From Pseudoroseomonas cervicalis (lineage in GTDB: Bacteria; Pseudomonadota; Alphaproteobacteria; Acetobacterales; Acetobacteraceae): a DNA stretch of 64,000 bases. The translations under genes were made by a program, and so were the position numbers. The stretch's first letter is position 1, and each line of letters begins with the position of its first letter. The notes under the pieces are model-generated. The model worked only from the letters and a program-made list of their open reading frames with translations. It made no database searches and was not told where the DNA came from. Location of the stretch: positions 2,508,501 through 2,572,500 of the forward strand of contig NZ_JAUTAJ010000004.1 in assembly GCF_030818485.1 (NCBI RefSeq), read 5' to 3'. Below, piece after piece: positions 1 through 8,453 of the stretch.

Positions 1-108
1 GGGGCGCGGATCAGCGCCGATCTGCTGGCACGGGATCTGGGGCTGGGCGGCATCTCGACCGCCCTGCCCATGCCGGGCGAGGCGTCCGGGAGGGAGATGG
101 TGGCATGA
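1..108 (+). CDS. C-terminal end of a probable CrtN/CrtP-type carotenoid desaturase (partial)
   Basis: Only the last 35 codons lie in the window. The frame is open from base 1 and ends with a TGA that shares bases with the ATG of the next gene (ATGA overlap), so the two are translationally coupled. The tail contains SADLLARDLGLG, which resembles AADSLDQDLGGRG near the end of the following desaturase. I therefore infer a second, paralogous FAD-dependent desaturase or oxidase upstream, as in C30 carotenoid operons that carry both CrtN and CrtP. Thirty-five residues are too few for certainty; any gene with a similar tail is possible. Confidence 0.45.
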   Translation, partial: GARISADLLARDLGLGGISTALPMPGEASGREMVA

Positions 109-1691
109 GCGGCTCGCATGTGGTGGTGATCGGTGGCGGCCTGGGCGGGCTGTCGGCGGCCGCGGTGGCGGCGGCGCGCGGGCATCGCGTCACGCTGCTC
201 GACAAGAATCCCTGGCTGGGCGGCAAGGCGGCGGTGCTGAACCTGCCCGCCGGCACAGCGGGCGCCAATAGCGGCTTCCGCTTCGACATGGGCCCGACCA
301 TCCTGACCATGCCGCGCGTGCTGCGCCGCATCTTCGCCGAGGCCGGGCGCGACCAGGCGCAGGATCTGCCGCTGATCCGCCTCGACCCGCAATGGCGCTG
401 CTTCTTCGAGGATGGCACGGCGATCGACCTGATGCAGGACGTCGCCACCATGGCGGAGAGCATGGATCGCTTCGCCCCCGGCAATGGCGCCGGCTATCGC
501 CGCTTCCAGGAGGTGGCGACCCACCTGCACGACGTCTCCGAAAAATTCTTCTTCTGGAAATCGGTCGAGGGCATCGGCGACACGCTGGATTTCAAGGCCA
601 ATTTCCGCCCCGACACGCTGCGCGACGTGATGGCGCTGCGCATGGGGCAGAGTGTCGCCAAGGTGATCCGCGGCCATGTGCCGGATGCGCGGCTGGCGCA
701 GATGCTGGACCATTACTGCCAGTATGTCGGCTCCTCCCCCTATCTGGCGCCGGCGGTGCTCTGCGGCATTGGCGACATGCAGGCCAGCGAGGGCGTCTGG
801 TACCCGAAGGGCGGCACCCGCGCGGTGGCGGAAGCCCTGGCGAAGCTCGCCGGCGATCTCGGCGCCGATCTGCGCACGGGCGTCGAGGTGGCGGGCATCG
901 AGGTCGAGAACGGCACGGTGCGCGCGGTGAAGACCGCGGGCGGCGAGCGCATCGCCTGCGATGCCGTCATCTCCAACATGGATGCCATCCGCACCTATGG
1001 CGAGCTGGTGGGCGGCCGCGCCGCGGCGCAGTACAGCCGGAAGAAGTATGAGCCCGCCTGCTCGGGCGTCGTGCTCTATCTCGGGCTGAACAGGCGCTAC
1101 GAGCATCTGGCGCATCACGACTTCATCTTCTCCCGCGATGCGGAGGAGGAGTTCGACGCCATCTACCGGAAGGGCATCCCCGCGCCGGACCCGACCGCCT
1201 ATCTGGCCGCGCCCTCGGCCACCGACCCCACCGTCGCGCCGGAAGGCGGCGAGGCGCTCTATGTGCTGGTGCACACGCCGCATCTGCGCCCCGGCCAGGA
1301 CTGGACGCGGATGCTGCCCGCCTACCGGCAGACCATCCTCGACAAGCTGAAGCGCACCGCGGGGATGGAGGATATCGAGCAGCGCATCGTGGTCGAGCAG
1401 GCGCTGACGCCGCAGGACATCCATGAGCGCTACAAGGTGCTGGACGGCGCCATCTATGGCCTGGCCAGCCACGGGGTGTGGACCGGGGCGTTCAAGCCCG
1501 GCAACCGCTCCCGCGCGGTGAAGGGGCTGTACCTGGCCGGCGGCGCGGCGCATCCCGGCCCCGGCATGCCGATGGTGATGATGTCCGGCTGGATCGCCGC
1601 CGATTCGCTGGACCAGGATCTCGGCGGCCGCGGCATGGGCGAGGCCGCCCGCCTGGCCGGCGCGCGCGGAGTGCCGCTGGCGGCGGAATGA
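105..1691 (+). CDS. Phytoene desaturase-family FAD oxidoreductase (CrtN/CrtP type)
   Basis: The 528-residue protein opens with a dinucleotide-binding Rossmann motif (VVVIGGGLGGLSAAAVAAA, residues 6-24) followed by an acidic strand end and the LGGKA segment typical of carotenoid desaturases. It ends with the family FAD signature GLYLAGGAAHPGPGMPMV. Such enzymes dehydrogenate or oxidise acyclic C30 or C40 isoprenoids at the membrane. The neighbours (acyltransferase, glycosyltransferase, HpnCDE, aldehyde dehydrogenase) favour a C30 substrate derived from squalene; that is inference. The start overlaps the stop of the upstream gene and the stop overlaps the next ATG, placing it inside a compact operon. 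CrtN-like desaturase and CrtP-like terminal oxidase cannot be told apart from sequence reading alone. Confidence 0.85.
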   Translation: MSGSHVVVIGGGLGGLSAAAVAAARGHRVTLLDKNPWLGGKAAVLNLPAGTAGANSGFRFDMGPTILTMPRVLRRIFAEAGRDQAQDLPLIRLDPQWRCFFEDGTAIDLMQDVATMAESMDRFAPGNGAGYRRFQEVATHLHDVSEKFFFWKSVEGIGDTLDFKANFRPDTLRDVMALRMGQSVAKVIRGHVPDARLAQMLDHYCQYVGSSPYLAPAVLCGIGDMQASEGVWYPKGGTRAVAEALAKLAGDLGADLRTGVEVAGIEVENGTVRAVKTAGGERIACDAVISNMDAIRTYGELVGGRAAAQYSRKKYEPACSGVVLYLGLNRRYEHLAHHDFIFSRDAEEEFDAIYRKGIPAPDPTAYLAAPSATDPTVAPEGGEALYVLVHTPHLRPGQDWTRMLPAYRQTILDKLKRTAGMEDIEQRIVVEQALTPQDIHERYKVLDGAIYGLASHGVWTGAFKPGNRSRAVKGLYLAGGAAHPGPGMPMVMMSGWIAADSLDQDLGGRGMGEAARLAGARGVPLAAE

Positions 1692-2545
1692 GCGCGCCAT
1701 CGCCAGCAGGGCCGGCATCCCAACGGCCGGCGCCGCCCAGGGGCGCGGCGCCGGACGCCGCGTCGGATCGGCCGGCCGCGCTCTACTCGGCGCGGCATCT
1801 GGCCTTCTTCGACTATATGTTCACCCGCTTCGCGCGGCGCCATATGCGGGCGCTGCGGGTGGCGGAATGGGGCCTGCCGCAGATCCCGCCAGGGCCGCTG
1901 GTGGTCTATGCCAACCACCCCTCCTGGTGGGACGGGGTGGCCTTCATGCTGCTCTCCCGCCGGCTGTTCCCGGGCCAGCGCATGTTCATCCCGATGGAGG
2001 CGGCGGCGCTCGCCCGCTACGGCTTCATGCGCCGCCTCGGCGTGTTCGGGGTGGAGCAGGACAGCGCGCGCGGCGCGGTCGCCTTCCTGCGCATCGCCAG
2101 CCGCACGCTGCAGAATGGCGACATGCTGTGGATGAACGCGCCCGGCCGCTTCTGCGACCCGCGCGAGCGCCCGGTGCCGATCGCCCCCGGCCTGACCCGG
2201 CTGGCCGAGCTGGCGCCGCAGGCCAGCTTCCTGCCCCTGGCGCTGGAATACCCCTTCTGGGGCGAGCGCAAGCCAGAGATGCTGGCGGGTTTCGGCCCGC
2301 CCTTGCCAGGCGCCGCGTTGCAGGCCATGCCTCGGGCAGAGCGGGAGGCGGCGCTGGCCGGCGCGCTGCAGGCGGCGATGGACCGCCTGGCGGCGGATGC
2401 CATGGCGCGCGACCCTTCCCGCTTCCGGGTGGTGCAGCAGGGGCGGGAGGGCATGGGCGGCTTCTATGATCTGTGGCGGCGGGCGCGCGCCGCCCTGGCC
2501 GGACGCCGCTTCGACCCCCGCCACGACCAGGAGAGCCGGCGGTGA
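1688..2545 (+). CDS. Lysophospholipid acyltransferase (PlsC)-family protein, CrtO-like role
   Basis: This 285-residue protein carries the acyltransferase HX4D motif as NHPSWWD (residues 76-82, His77 and Asp82) and a second block, NAPGRFCDPRERP, at the place of the family's FPEG-type acceptor motif. The first 30 residues are Ala/Pro-rich and probably disordered. PlsC-fold enzymes move fatty acyl groups from acyl-CoA or acyl-ACP to hydroxyl groups. In staphyloxanthin synthesis an acyltransferase (CrtO) esterifies the glycosylated carotenoid, and the position between desaturase and glycosyltransferase genes suggests the same role here. The ATG overlaps the preceding TGA (ATGA). A role in ordinary phospholipid synthesis is the alternative. 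Confidence 0.8.
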   Translation: MSAPSPAGPASQRPAPPRGAAPDAASDRPAALYSARHLAFFDYMFTRFARRHMRALRVAEWGLPQIPPGPLVVYANHPSWWDGVAFMLLSRRLFPGQRMFIPMEAAALARYGFMRRLGVFGVEQDSARGAVAFLRIASRTLQNGDMLWMNAPGRFCDPRERPVPIAPGLTRLAELAPQASFLPLALEYPFWGERKPEMLAGFGPPLPGAALQAMPRAEREAALAGALQAAMDRLAADAMARDPSRFRVVQQGREGMGGFYDLWRRARAALAGRRFDPRHDQESRR

Positions 2546-2579
2546 GCCCCCCCTGCCCCACCCGCCGGCCGGCCCGCGC

Positions 2580-3710
2580 ATGATCGCAGCCCTGCTGGCC
2601 CTGGCACTGGCGGCGCTGCCGCTGGGCATCGGCCTGCCCAATCTGCGCCGGCTGAAGCGCGCCGAGGGCACCCCGCCCCCGGCCACGCTGGTCTCCCTGC
2701 TGATCCCGGCGCGCAACGAGGCCGGGCAGATCGATGCCTGCCTGGAGGCCGCGCTGGCCAGCGAGGATGTCGCCATCGAGCTGCTGGTGATCGATGATGG
2801 CAGCACCGACGACACCGCCGCCCGGGTGCGCGCCTGGGCGGCGCGGGATGAGCGGGTGCGGCTGCTCTCCGCGCCCCCGCTGCCGCCGGGCTGGACCGGC
2901 AAGGTGCATGGCTGCGCCCTGCTGGCGGAGGCCGCGCGGGGCACGCATCTGCTGTTCCTCGACGCCGATGTGCGGCTGGAAAAGCACGCGGCCGCGGCGA
3001 TGGCAGCCCATGCCGAGCTGCGCGAGCTGGCCCTCGTCAGCGCCGTGCCGCGCCAGCTCATCGGCAGTGTGGGCGAGGCGCTGACCGTGCCGATGATCAA
3101 TTTCCTCATGCAGGGCTATCTGCCGCGCGGCGGCCGCGCGCCGCGCGACGCCTCGGCCGGCGATCCGTCGCTGGCCGCCGCCTGCGGCCAGCTGGTGCTG
3201 GTCGAGGCGCGCGCCTATCGCGCCGCCGGCGGCCATGCGGCCGCGCCCGCCATCCTGCATGACGGGCTGGCGCTGGCCCGCCGCCTGCGCGCCGCCGGCT
3301 GCCGCACCGAGATGGTGGACGGCACCAGCCTCGCCACCTGCCGCATGTATGGCAGCTTCGCCGAGGCCTGGGCCGGCTTCGCCAAGAATGCCCGCGAAGG
3401 CATGGCGACGCCGCGCGGCCTGCCGGTCTGGACGCTGCTGCTGGGCGGCGGCCACCTGCTGCCCTGGATCGCCCTGCTGGCCGGGCCGGGCTGGGCAAGG
3501 CTGCCGGCGCTGCTGGCGGTGCTGGCCTCGCTCGGCCTGCGCGCCGCCATCACCTGGCGGGTGCGCGAGCCCTGGTGGACCGTGCCGCTGCATCCGGCCG
3601 GCATCGCGGTGGCGCTGGCCATCCAGTGGCGGGCGCTGCTCGGCGCCTGGCTGGGCCGGCCGGCGCCGGCCTGGAAGGGCCGCGCCTATGGCAAGGCGGG
3701 GGTGGCATGA
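2580..3710 (+). CDS. Membrane-anchored family 2 glycosyltransferase (CrtQ-like)
   Basis: The 376-residue protein has an N-terminal membrane anchor (residues 1-20) and a GT-A domain with LLIPARNEAGQ (41-50), VIDDGSTDDT (70-79) and the metal-binding DAD at 128-130. Hydrophobic helices follow near residues 283-325 and 340-362. This layout matches the glycosyltransferase 2 family that includes CrtQ, which glycosylates C30 carotenoid carboxylates in the membrane. The ATG at 2580 was chosen because the frame upstream is not coding-like and the gene follows the acyltransferase stop by 34 bases. Its TGA overlaps the hpnCD start. Hopanoid or lipid glycosylation is a possible alternative substrate. Confidence 0.8.
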   Translation: MIAALLALALAALPLGIGLPNLRRLKRAEGTPPPATLVSLLIPARNEAGQIDACLEAALASEDVAIELLVIDDGSTDDTAARVRAWAARDERVRLLSAPPLPPGWTGKVHGCALLAEAARGTHLLFLDADVRLEKHAAAAMAAHAELRELALVSAVPRQLIGSVGEALTVPMINFLMQGYLPRGGRAPRDASAGDPSLAAACGQLVLVEARAYRAAGGHAAAPAILHDGLALARRLRAAGCRTEMVDGTSLATCRMYGSFAEAWAGFAKNAREGMATPRGLPVWTLLLGGGHLLPWIALLAGPGWARLPALLAVLASLGLRAAITWRVREPWWTVPLHPAGIAVALAIQWRALLGAWLGRPAPAWKGRAYGKAGVA

Positions 3711-5389
3711 GCGGGGTGGAGCTGGAGCAGCGCCGCCCGGGCGCGGCGCCGCCCGCCGCCGGGCCGGCCCCGGTCGCCGCGACGCGCAGCCCGACCACCG
3801 AGAATTTCCCGGTGGCCTCCTGGCTGATCGCCCGGCCGCTGCGGCGGCGGATCCTTTCGTTCTACCATTTCGTCCGGCTGGCCGATGACATCGCCGACCA
3901 TCCGGCGCTGCCGCCGGCCGCCCGGCTGGCGCGGCTGGAGGCGCTGGAGGCGGCGCTCGCCGACCCCGCCACCACCCTGCCCGAGGCGCGCGCGCTGCAG
4001 GAGGCCGGCGACGGGCTGGCCGAGGCGCGCACCATGCTCTCCGCCTTCCGCCAGGATGCCGAGCTGGCGCGGCTGCCGGACTGGGCCTCGCTCGAGGATT
4101 ACTGCCGCCGCTCCGCCGTGCCGGTGGGACGGCTGCTGCTGCGCCTGCATGGCGAGGTGGATGCCGAGGCGCAGGCGAGCGCCGATGCGCTCTGCATCGC
4201 CTTGCAGATCCTCAACCACATCCAGGACATGGGCGAGGATCTGCGCCGGCTCGACCGGCTCTATCTGCCGCAGGACTGGCTGGCCGAGGCCGGTGGCGAG
4301 ACGCGCTTCCTGGCCGACCCCGAGGCGCGCGCGCCGGTGCTGGAGACGGCGCTGGACCGGGTGGAGGCGCTGCTGGACCGCGCCGCCCTGCTGCCGCGCC
4401 GCGTGCTGTCGCGCCGCCTCGGGCTGGAGGCGGCGGTGACCTGGGCGCTGGCGCGGCGGCTGCTGGCGCGGCTGCGCGGCGCCGATCCGCTGGCCGGCCG
4501 CGTCGCGCTGACGCGCCGCGACTTCGCCGCGGCCCTGGCCGCCGCCCCGTCCCTGGCGCGGCCCGGCCCCGGCTTCCGCCGCGACGCGGCGCTGGTGCGG
4601 GCGCGGGTGCTGCGCGCCCGCTCCTCCTTCGCCCAGGGCATGGCGGCGACGCGCGGCCCGGCGCGGCGGGCGCTGTACGCCGTCTATGCCTTCTGCCGCG
4701 CGGTGGACGACATCGCCGACGGCACCATGCCGGAGGCCGACAAGCGCGCGGCGCTGGCCGAATGGCGCCGCAAGCTGGAGGTGCCGGACTGCCCGCTCTC
4801 GCGCGAGCTGGCCTGGGCGCGCGCCGAATTCACCCTGCCGCTGTCGGAATGCCGCGCCATGATCGACGGCATGGAGGCCGATGCCGGGCCATGCCGCCGC
4901 ATCGCCGATGCCGCCGGGCTCGACCTCTATTGCCGGCAGGTGGCGGGCAGCGTCGGCGCGCTGGCGGTGCGCATCTTCGGCGCGGCGGAGGCCGAGCCCT
5001 TCGGCATCGCGCTCGGCCGCGCCTTCCAGCTGGTCAACGTGCTGCGCGACATCGATGAGGACGCGGCGCGCGACCGCATCTACCTGCCCGAGGACGCGCT
5101 GGCTTCGGCCGGCATCGGCGAGGGCTCGGCCCGCGCCCGCATCGCCGACCCGCGGCTGGAGGGCGTCGCCGCGGCGCTGGCCCGCCAGGCCGAGGCCGCC
5201 TTCGAGGAGGCGGCGCGCCTGCTGCCGGCGCAGCACCGCGTGGCGCTGCGGCCGGCGCGGCTGATGCTGCTGGGCTACCAGGCGCTGCTGCAGGGCATGA
5301 TCCGCCGCGGCTTCGCCGCCCCGCGCCGGCGCCACCGGCTGGGCCGGGCCGAGAAGCTGCGCCTGCTGCTGCGCGGCTGGACGGCGTGA
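3707..5389 (+). CDS. hpnCD: HpnC-HpnD fusion: squalene synthase HpnC and presqualene diphosphate synthase HpnD in one chain
   Basis: A single uninterrupted frame of 560 codons encodes two trans-isoprenyl diphosphate synthase domains. The first (about residues 30-285) has LADDIADH (58-65) and NHIQDMGED (170-178) and resembles HpnC. The second (about 297-555) has VDDIADG (333-339), NVLRDIDED (444-452) and SSFAQGM, and resembles HpnD. In the known pathway HpnD condenses two farnesyl diphosphates to presqualene diphosphate, HpnC converts this to hydroxysqualene and HpnE reduces that to squalene. The two proteins are normally separate, each about 280 residues. No ATG lies near the junction and no stop occurs between the domains; possible internal GTG starts are at 4595 and 4607. 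All Asp-rich motifs look intact in both halves. The start overlaps the upstream stop and the end overlaps the hpnE start. I have not compared it with other genomes. Confidence 0.88.
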   Translation: MSGVELEQRRPGAAPPAAGPAPVAATRSPTTENFPVASWLIARPLRRRILSFYHFVRLADDIADHPALPPAARLARLEALEAALADPATTLPEARALQEAGDGLAEARTMLSAFRQDAELARLPDWASLEDYCRRSAVPVGRLLLRLHGEVDAEAQASADALCIALQILNHIQDMGEDLRRLDRLYLPQDWLAEAGGETRFLADPEARAPVLETALDRVEALLDRAALLPRRVLSRRLGLEAAVTWALARRLLARLRGADPLAGRVALTRRDFAAALAAAPSLARPGPGFRRDAALVRARVLRARSSFAQGMAATRGPARRALYAVYAFCRAVDDIADGTMPEADKRAALAEWRRKLEVPDCPLSRELAWARAEFTLPLSECRAMIDGMEADAGPCRRIADAAGLDLYCRQVAGSVGALAVRIFGAAEAEPFGIALGRAFQLVNVLRDIDEDAARDRIYLPEDALASAGIGEGSARARIADPRLEGVAAALARQAEAAFEEAARLLPAQHRVALRPARLMLLGYQALLQGMIRRGFAAPRRRHRLGRAEKLRLLLRGWTA

Positions 5390-6618
5390 GCGCAGCCGCC
5401 CGGCCGGGCCTGCTGCATGTGATCGGCGCCGGCGCCGCCGGCCTCGCCGCCGCGCTGGAGGCATCGCGCCGCGGCGCCCGCGTGGTGCTGCATGAGGCAA
5501 CCCCCCAGGCCGGCGGCCGCGCCCGCGCCCTGCCGGACGGCACCGACAACGGCACCCATGCGCTGCTGGGGGCCAACCCGGCCGCACTCGGCTTCCTGGC
5601 GGCGATCGGCGCCCGCGACCGCTGGGTGGAGCCGGAGCCGGCGGCGCTGCCGGTCTACGACCTGGCAACGCGGCAGCTGCGCCGCGTGGCGCTTTCCCCC
5701 GCCCTGTGGCGCGACCGCGCGCTGCGGCCGGAAGGTCTCTCCGCCCGGGGCATGCTGGCGCTGCTGGGCGCCGCCCTGCCGGGGCGGGGCGGCAGCGTCG
5801 CCGCCGCCTTCGCCCGCCATCCGGCCCTGCTGCGCGGCTTTGTCGAGCCGCTGACGCTGGCCGCGCTGAACACCGCGCCGCAGGAGGCCACGCTGCCGCG
5901 CCTGGCCGCCGTGCTGCGCCGCATGGCCCGGCCCGGCGCCTGCCGCCTTTTCGTGGCGCGGGACGGGCTGGGGCCCGACCTGGTGCAGCCGGCTCTGGCG
6001 GCGCTGGCGCGGCAGGGGGTGGAATACCGCCCGCGGCGCCGGCTGCGCGCCCTGGCCGAGCGCGACGGCCGCGCCACCACCCTGGTCTTCAGCGGCGAGG
6101 ATGTGCCGCTCGGCGCGCGGGACCGCGTCATCCTGGCCCTGCCGCCCTGGGAGGCGGGGCGGCTGCTGCCGGGCCTGTCCGTGCCGCAGCGCCACGCGCC
6201 GATCCTGAATGTGCATTTCGCGCGGGAGAGCGTGCCGGGGCTGCGCTTCATCGGGCTGCTGGGCGGGCTGTCGCATTGGGTGCTGCTGCGGCCGGGCATG
6301 GCCTCGGTCACCATCAGCGCCGCCTTCGCCCTGCAGGAGGAGAGCCAGGAGCGCCTCGCGCCGCGCCTCTGGGCCGAGCTGCGCCAGGCGGCGCTGGCCG
6401 CCAACCTGCCCGGCCCCTGGCCGGAGGCGCCGCCGCCCTGCCGGCTGGTGCGTGAGCAGCGGGCGACGCCGCTGCATGATGCTGGCCTGCCGCCACCGCC
6501 GCCGCCGCGCCCGCTGGCCAATCTGGCGCTGGCCGGGGATTGGCTGGACCCTGCCCTGCCGGCGACGCTGGAGGCCGCGCTGCGCAGCGGGCTCCGCGCC
6601 GCCCGCGCCTTGGCCTGA
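5386..6618 (+). CDS. hpnE: Hydroxysqualene dehydroxylase
   Basis: The 410-residue flavoprotein starts at a GTG that overlaps the hpnCD stop (GTGA). It has an N-terminal FAD-binding motif, VIGAGAAGLAAALEASRRG, followed by GGRARAL, as in the amine oxidase/desaturase superfamily, and ends near residue 380 with the typical LALAGDWLDP FAD-contact segment. HpnE reduces hydroxysqualene to squalene, the last step of the bacterial HpnCDE route. Position directly after the fused HpnC-HpnD gene makes the assignment firm. Together these two genes would supply squalene for the desaturases encoded just upstream, and for hopanoids if a cyclase exists elsewhere. Confidence 0.9.
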   Translation: MSAAARPGLLHVIGAGAAGLAAALEASRRGARVVLHEATPQAGGRARALPDGTDNGTHALLGANPAALGFLAAIGARDRWVEPEPAALPVYDLATRQLRRVALSPALWRDRALRPEGLSARGMLALLGAALPGRGGSVAAAFARHPALLRGFVEPLTLAALNTAPQEATLPRLAAVLRRMARPGACRLFVARDGLGPDLVQPALAALARQGVEYRPRRRLRALAERDGRATTLVFSGEDVPLGARDRVILALPPWEAGRLLPGLSVPQRHAPILNVHFARESVPGLRFIGLLGGLSHWVLLRPGMASVTISAAFALQEESQERLAPRLWAELRQAALAANLPGPWPEAPPPCRLVREQRATPLHDAGLPPPPPPRPLANLALAGDWLDPALPATLEAALRSGLRAARALA

Positions 6619-6631
6619 GGAGCCGCCCCGC

Positions 6632-7945
6632 ATGACCGGACGCCCTGCCGAGGCGCTTGCCGCGCTGCGCGCCGAGGCCGCGCCGATCCCGCCCCGCCGC
6701 CGCCGCGCCCTGCTGGCGGCGCTGGCCAGGGCCGTCACCGACCGTGCCGGCGATATCGTCGCGGCGGCCGAGGCCGACTATCAGGGCCGCTCGGCCATCG
6801 ACACGCTGCTGGCCGATGTGATGCTGGTGGCGCAGGCGGCGCGGCGGGCGCGGCGCTGGCTGGGCTGGTGGTCGCGGCCGCGCCCCGTGCTGGCGCCGCT
6901 GGCCTTCCAGCCGGCGCTGGCCTGGGTGGAGCCGGTACCGAAGGGGGTGGTCGGCATCCTGGCCCCCTGGAACTACCCGGTGCAGCTGGCGCTCTGGCCG
7001 CTGGCCGAGGCGATCGCCGCCGGCAACCGCGTGGTGCTGAAGCCGAGCGAGCACACGCCGCGCATCGCCTCCCTGCTGGCGGAGCTGGTGGAGCAGGCGC
7101 TGGGCCGCGACGTGGCGCGTGTGGTGCAGGGCGATGCGCGGGTCGCCGCCGAATTCGCGGCGCAGCCCTGGGACCATCTGGTGTTCACCGGCGGCACCGC
7201 CACCGGCCGCGCGGTGATGCGCGCCGCCGCCGAGCATCTGACGCCGCTGACGCTGGAGCTGGGCGGCAAATGCCCGGCCATCATCCTGCCCGGCGCCGAT
7301 CTGCCGCGCGCCGCCCGCGCCATCCTGGCGGCCAAGGCGGTGAATGCCGGGCAGACCTGCGTGGCGCCCGACACGGTGCTGCTGCTGGGCCATTCCGAGG
7401 CCGATTTCACCGCCGCCTGCAGCAAGGCCGCCGCCCCGCTGGACAGCGCCGTGCTGCCGCGCGAGCGGCCGCGCCAGGCGCGCCTGGCCGCGGGCGGCAC
7501 GGCGCTGCAAGGCGGCATCACCCTGATCGCCGACAAACACCCGGAAGAGTTGTTCGGCCCGGCGCTGGCGCTGCGCGCGGTGCCGGATCTGGACGCCGTG
7601 CTGGGCTGGCTCAGGGCGCATCCGGCGCCGCTGGCGATCTCGCTCTTCGGCGCCAGCCGGGCGGAGCGCGCGGCGATCGCCGCCAGGGCCAGGGCCGGCG
7701 CCATCGTCGAGGAGCGCTGCCTGGACCACGCCGCCTTCCCGGCCCTGCCCTTCGGTGGCGTCGGCGGCTCGGGCTTCGGGCGCTATCACGGGCGGGCGGG
7801 GTTCGATGCCTTCAGCGACTGGCGGGCGCGGGTGCGGCATGGGCGCTTCGCGCTCTCCCGCCTGTTCGACCCGCCGCGCGCCGCGTCGCGCCTGGCCCTG
7901 GCCTGGAAACTGGCGACGGGGCGCGGGCCGAAGCCCCGATCATGA
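6632..7945 (+). CDS. Aldehyde dehydrogenase, candidate carotenoid-aldehyde dehydrogenase
   Basis: The 437-residue protein has the NAD(P)-dependent aldehyde dehydrogenase hallmarks: APWNYPVQL (111-119), LKPSEHTP, FTGGTATG, the general-base Glu209 in LELGGK and the nucleophile Cys243 in NAGQTC. It is somewhat shorter than the usual 450-500 residues and looks closest to the coniferyl-aldehyde/fatty-aldehyde branch. In C30 carotenoid pathways an aldehyde dehydrogenase oxidises the terminal aldehyde made by the CrtP-type oxidase to a carboxylate, which is then glycosylated. As last gene of this operon, 13 bases after hpnE, it probably has that role (inference). Start chosen at the ATG after the GGAG at 6618-6621, which lies about 10 bases upstream. 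Confidence 0.85.
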   Translation: MTGRPAEALAALRAEAAPIPPRRRRALLAALARAVTDRAGDIVAAAEADYQGRSAIDTLLADVMLVAQAARRARRWLGWWSRPRPVLAPLAFQPALAWVEPVPKGVVGILAPWNYPVQLALWPLAEAIAAGNRVVLKPSEHTPRIASLLAELVEQALGRDVARVVQGDARVAAEFAAQPWDHLVFTGGTATGRAVMRAAAEHLTPLTLELGGKCPAIILPGADLPRAARAILAAKAVNAGQTCVAPDTVLLLGHSEADFTAACSKAAAPLDSAVLPRERPRQARLAAGGTALQGGITLIADKHPEELFGPALALRAVPDLDAVLGWLRAHPAPLAISLFGASRAERAAIAARARAGAIVEERCLDHAAFPALPFGGVGGSGFGRYHGRAGFDAFSDWRARVRHGRFALSRLFDPPRAASRLALAWKLATGRGPKPRS

Positions 7946-7963
7946 CAGATGGGGAGGCGGCGC

Positions 7964-8047
7964 CATGCATGCGAGTCGCACATGGCAGCAGAGCCATGCG
8001 TCCAGCGATGCTGCACCTGCGAAAAAGGTAAAGGTTCGGAAAGGTTA
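7964..8047 (+). CDS. Candidate 27-residue Lys-rich peptide
   Basis: A short frame begins at ATG 7964, behind a good ribosome-binding sequence (GGGGAGG at about 7950-7956), and ends with TAG. The product would be basic at its C terminus (AKKVKVRKG). I recognise no family. The region is less GC-rich than the neighbouring genes. It may instead be leader or promoter DNA for the downstream small ORF. Confidence 0.25.
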
Positions 8048-8109
8048 GAGCGCCTACATCTTCGGTGCTGCCGCAGCATCGCGGCTCCAAAGGATCAAGG
8101 GGTCTACCC

Positions 8110-8229
8110 GTGTCCGAATTCCTCTTTGTCACTGTCGTCGCCGCCCTGGTCGGGGGTGGACTTTATGCGCGCTCCCTGATGGAGCTGAACTGGCCGGCGG
8201 GTCTGCCCCGCCTGCATGTGGCTGACTGA
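8110..8229 (+). CDS. Candidate 39-residue single-span membrane protein
   Basis: A GTG-started frame of 39 codons follows an AAGGGG sequence about 8 bases upstream. The product opens with the hydrophobic stretch FLFVTVVAALVGGGLYA (residues 4-20), enough for one membrane segment, followed by a short polar tail. A perfect 10-bp inverted repeat lies directly after the stop. No family is recognised. The combination of start, spacing, membrane helix and following hairpin makes it a reasonable small gene, but length alone cannot prove it. Confidence 0.4.
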   Translation: MSEFLFVTVVAALVGGGLYARSLMELNWPAGLPRLHVAD

Positions 8230-8244
8230 TCAGCCTGCCCGCGG

Positions 8245-8266
8245 CGCGCGCCGGTTCCGGCGCGCG
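8245..8266 (+). terminator. GC-rich perfect inverted repeat, terminator-like
   Basis: CGCGCGCCGG, a TT loop and CCGGCGCGCG form a perfect 10-bp stem between the small ORF and the 3' end of tRNA-Leu. No T-run follows, so intrinsic termination is uncertain; it could stop or slow transcripts from either side. Confidence 0.35.
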
Positions 8267-8268
8267 GA

Positions 8269-8352
8269 TGCGGGCGGCGGGTTTCGAACCCGCACTCCCC
8301 AAGGGGGAAGCAGATTTTAAGTCTGCTGCGTCTACCGTTTCGCCACGCCCGC
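8269..8352 (-). tRNA. tRNA-Leu (anticodon UAA)
   Basis: On the minus strand the 7-bp acceptor stem (GCGGGCG with CGCCCGC), a D arm, the anticodon stem CAGA/TCTG around TTAA, a long variable arm typical of class II leucine tRNA, and the T arm GCGGGTTCGAAACCCGC are all visible. The anticodon is UAA. The 3' CCA is not encoded and would be added by the CCA-adding enzyme (encoded at about 40.4 kb). Confidence 0.93.
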
Positions 8353-8387
8353 GCTGGCTCTCTTCCTGCCACAGCGCGGCACGCCAC

Positions 8388-8425
8388 GCAAAACCCCTCA
8401 GGCCCATGGGCCGAGGGGTTTTTGC
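8388..8425 (-). terminator. Strong bidirectional intrinsic terminator
   Basis: The arms CCCCTC-A-GGCCC and GGGCC-GAGGGG pair with one bulge around an AT loop. The hairpin is flanked by AAAA on the left and TTTTT on the right, so it can terminate in either direction. It lies between tRNA-Gln and tRNA-Leu, and most likely ends the tRNA-Gln transcript. Confidence 0.8.
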
Positions 8426-8453
8426 GTTGTGGCTGTCAGGCACAGGGAAAAGC

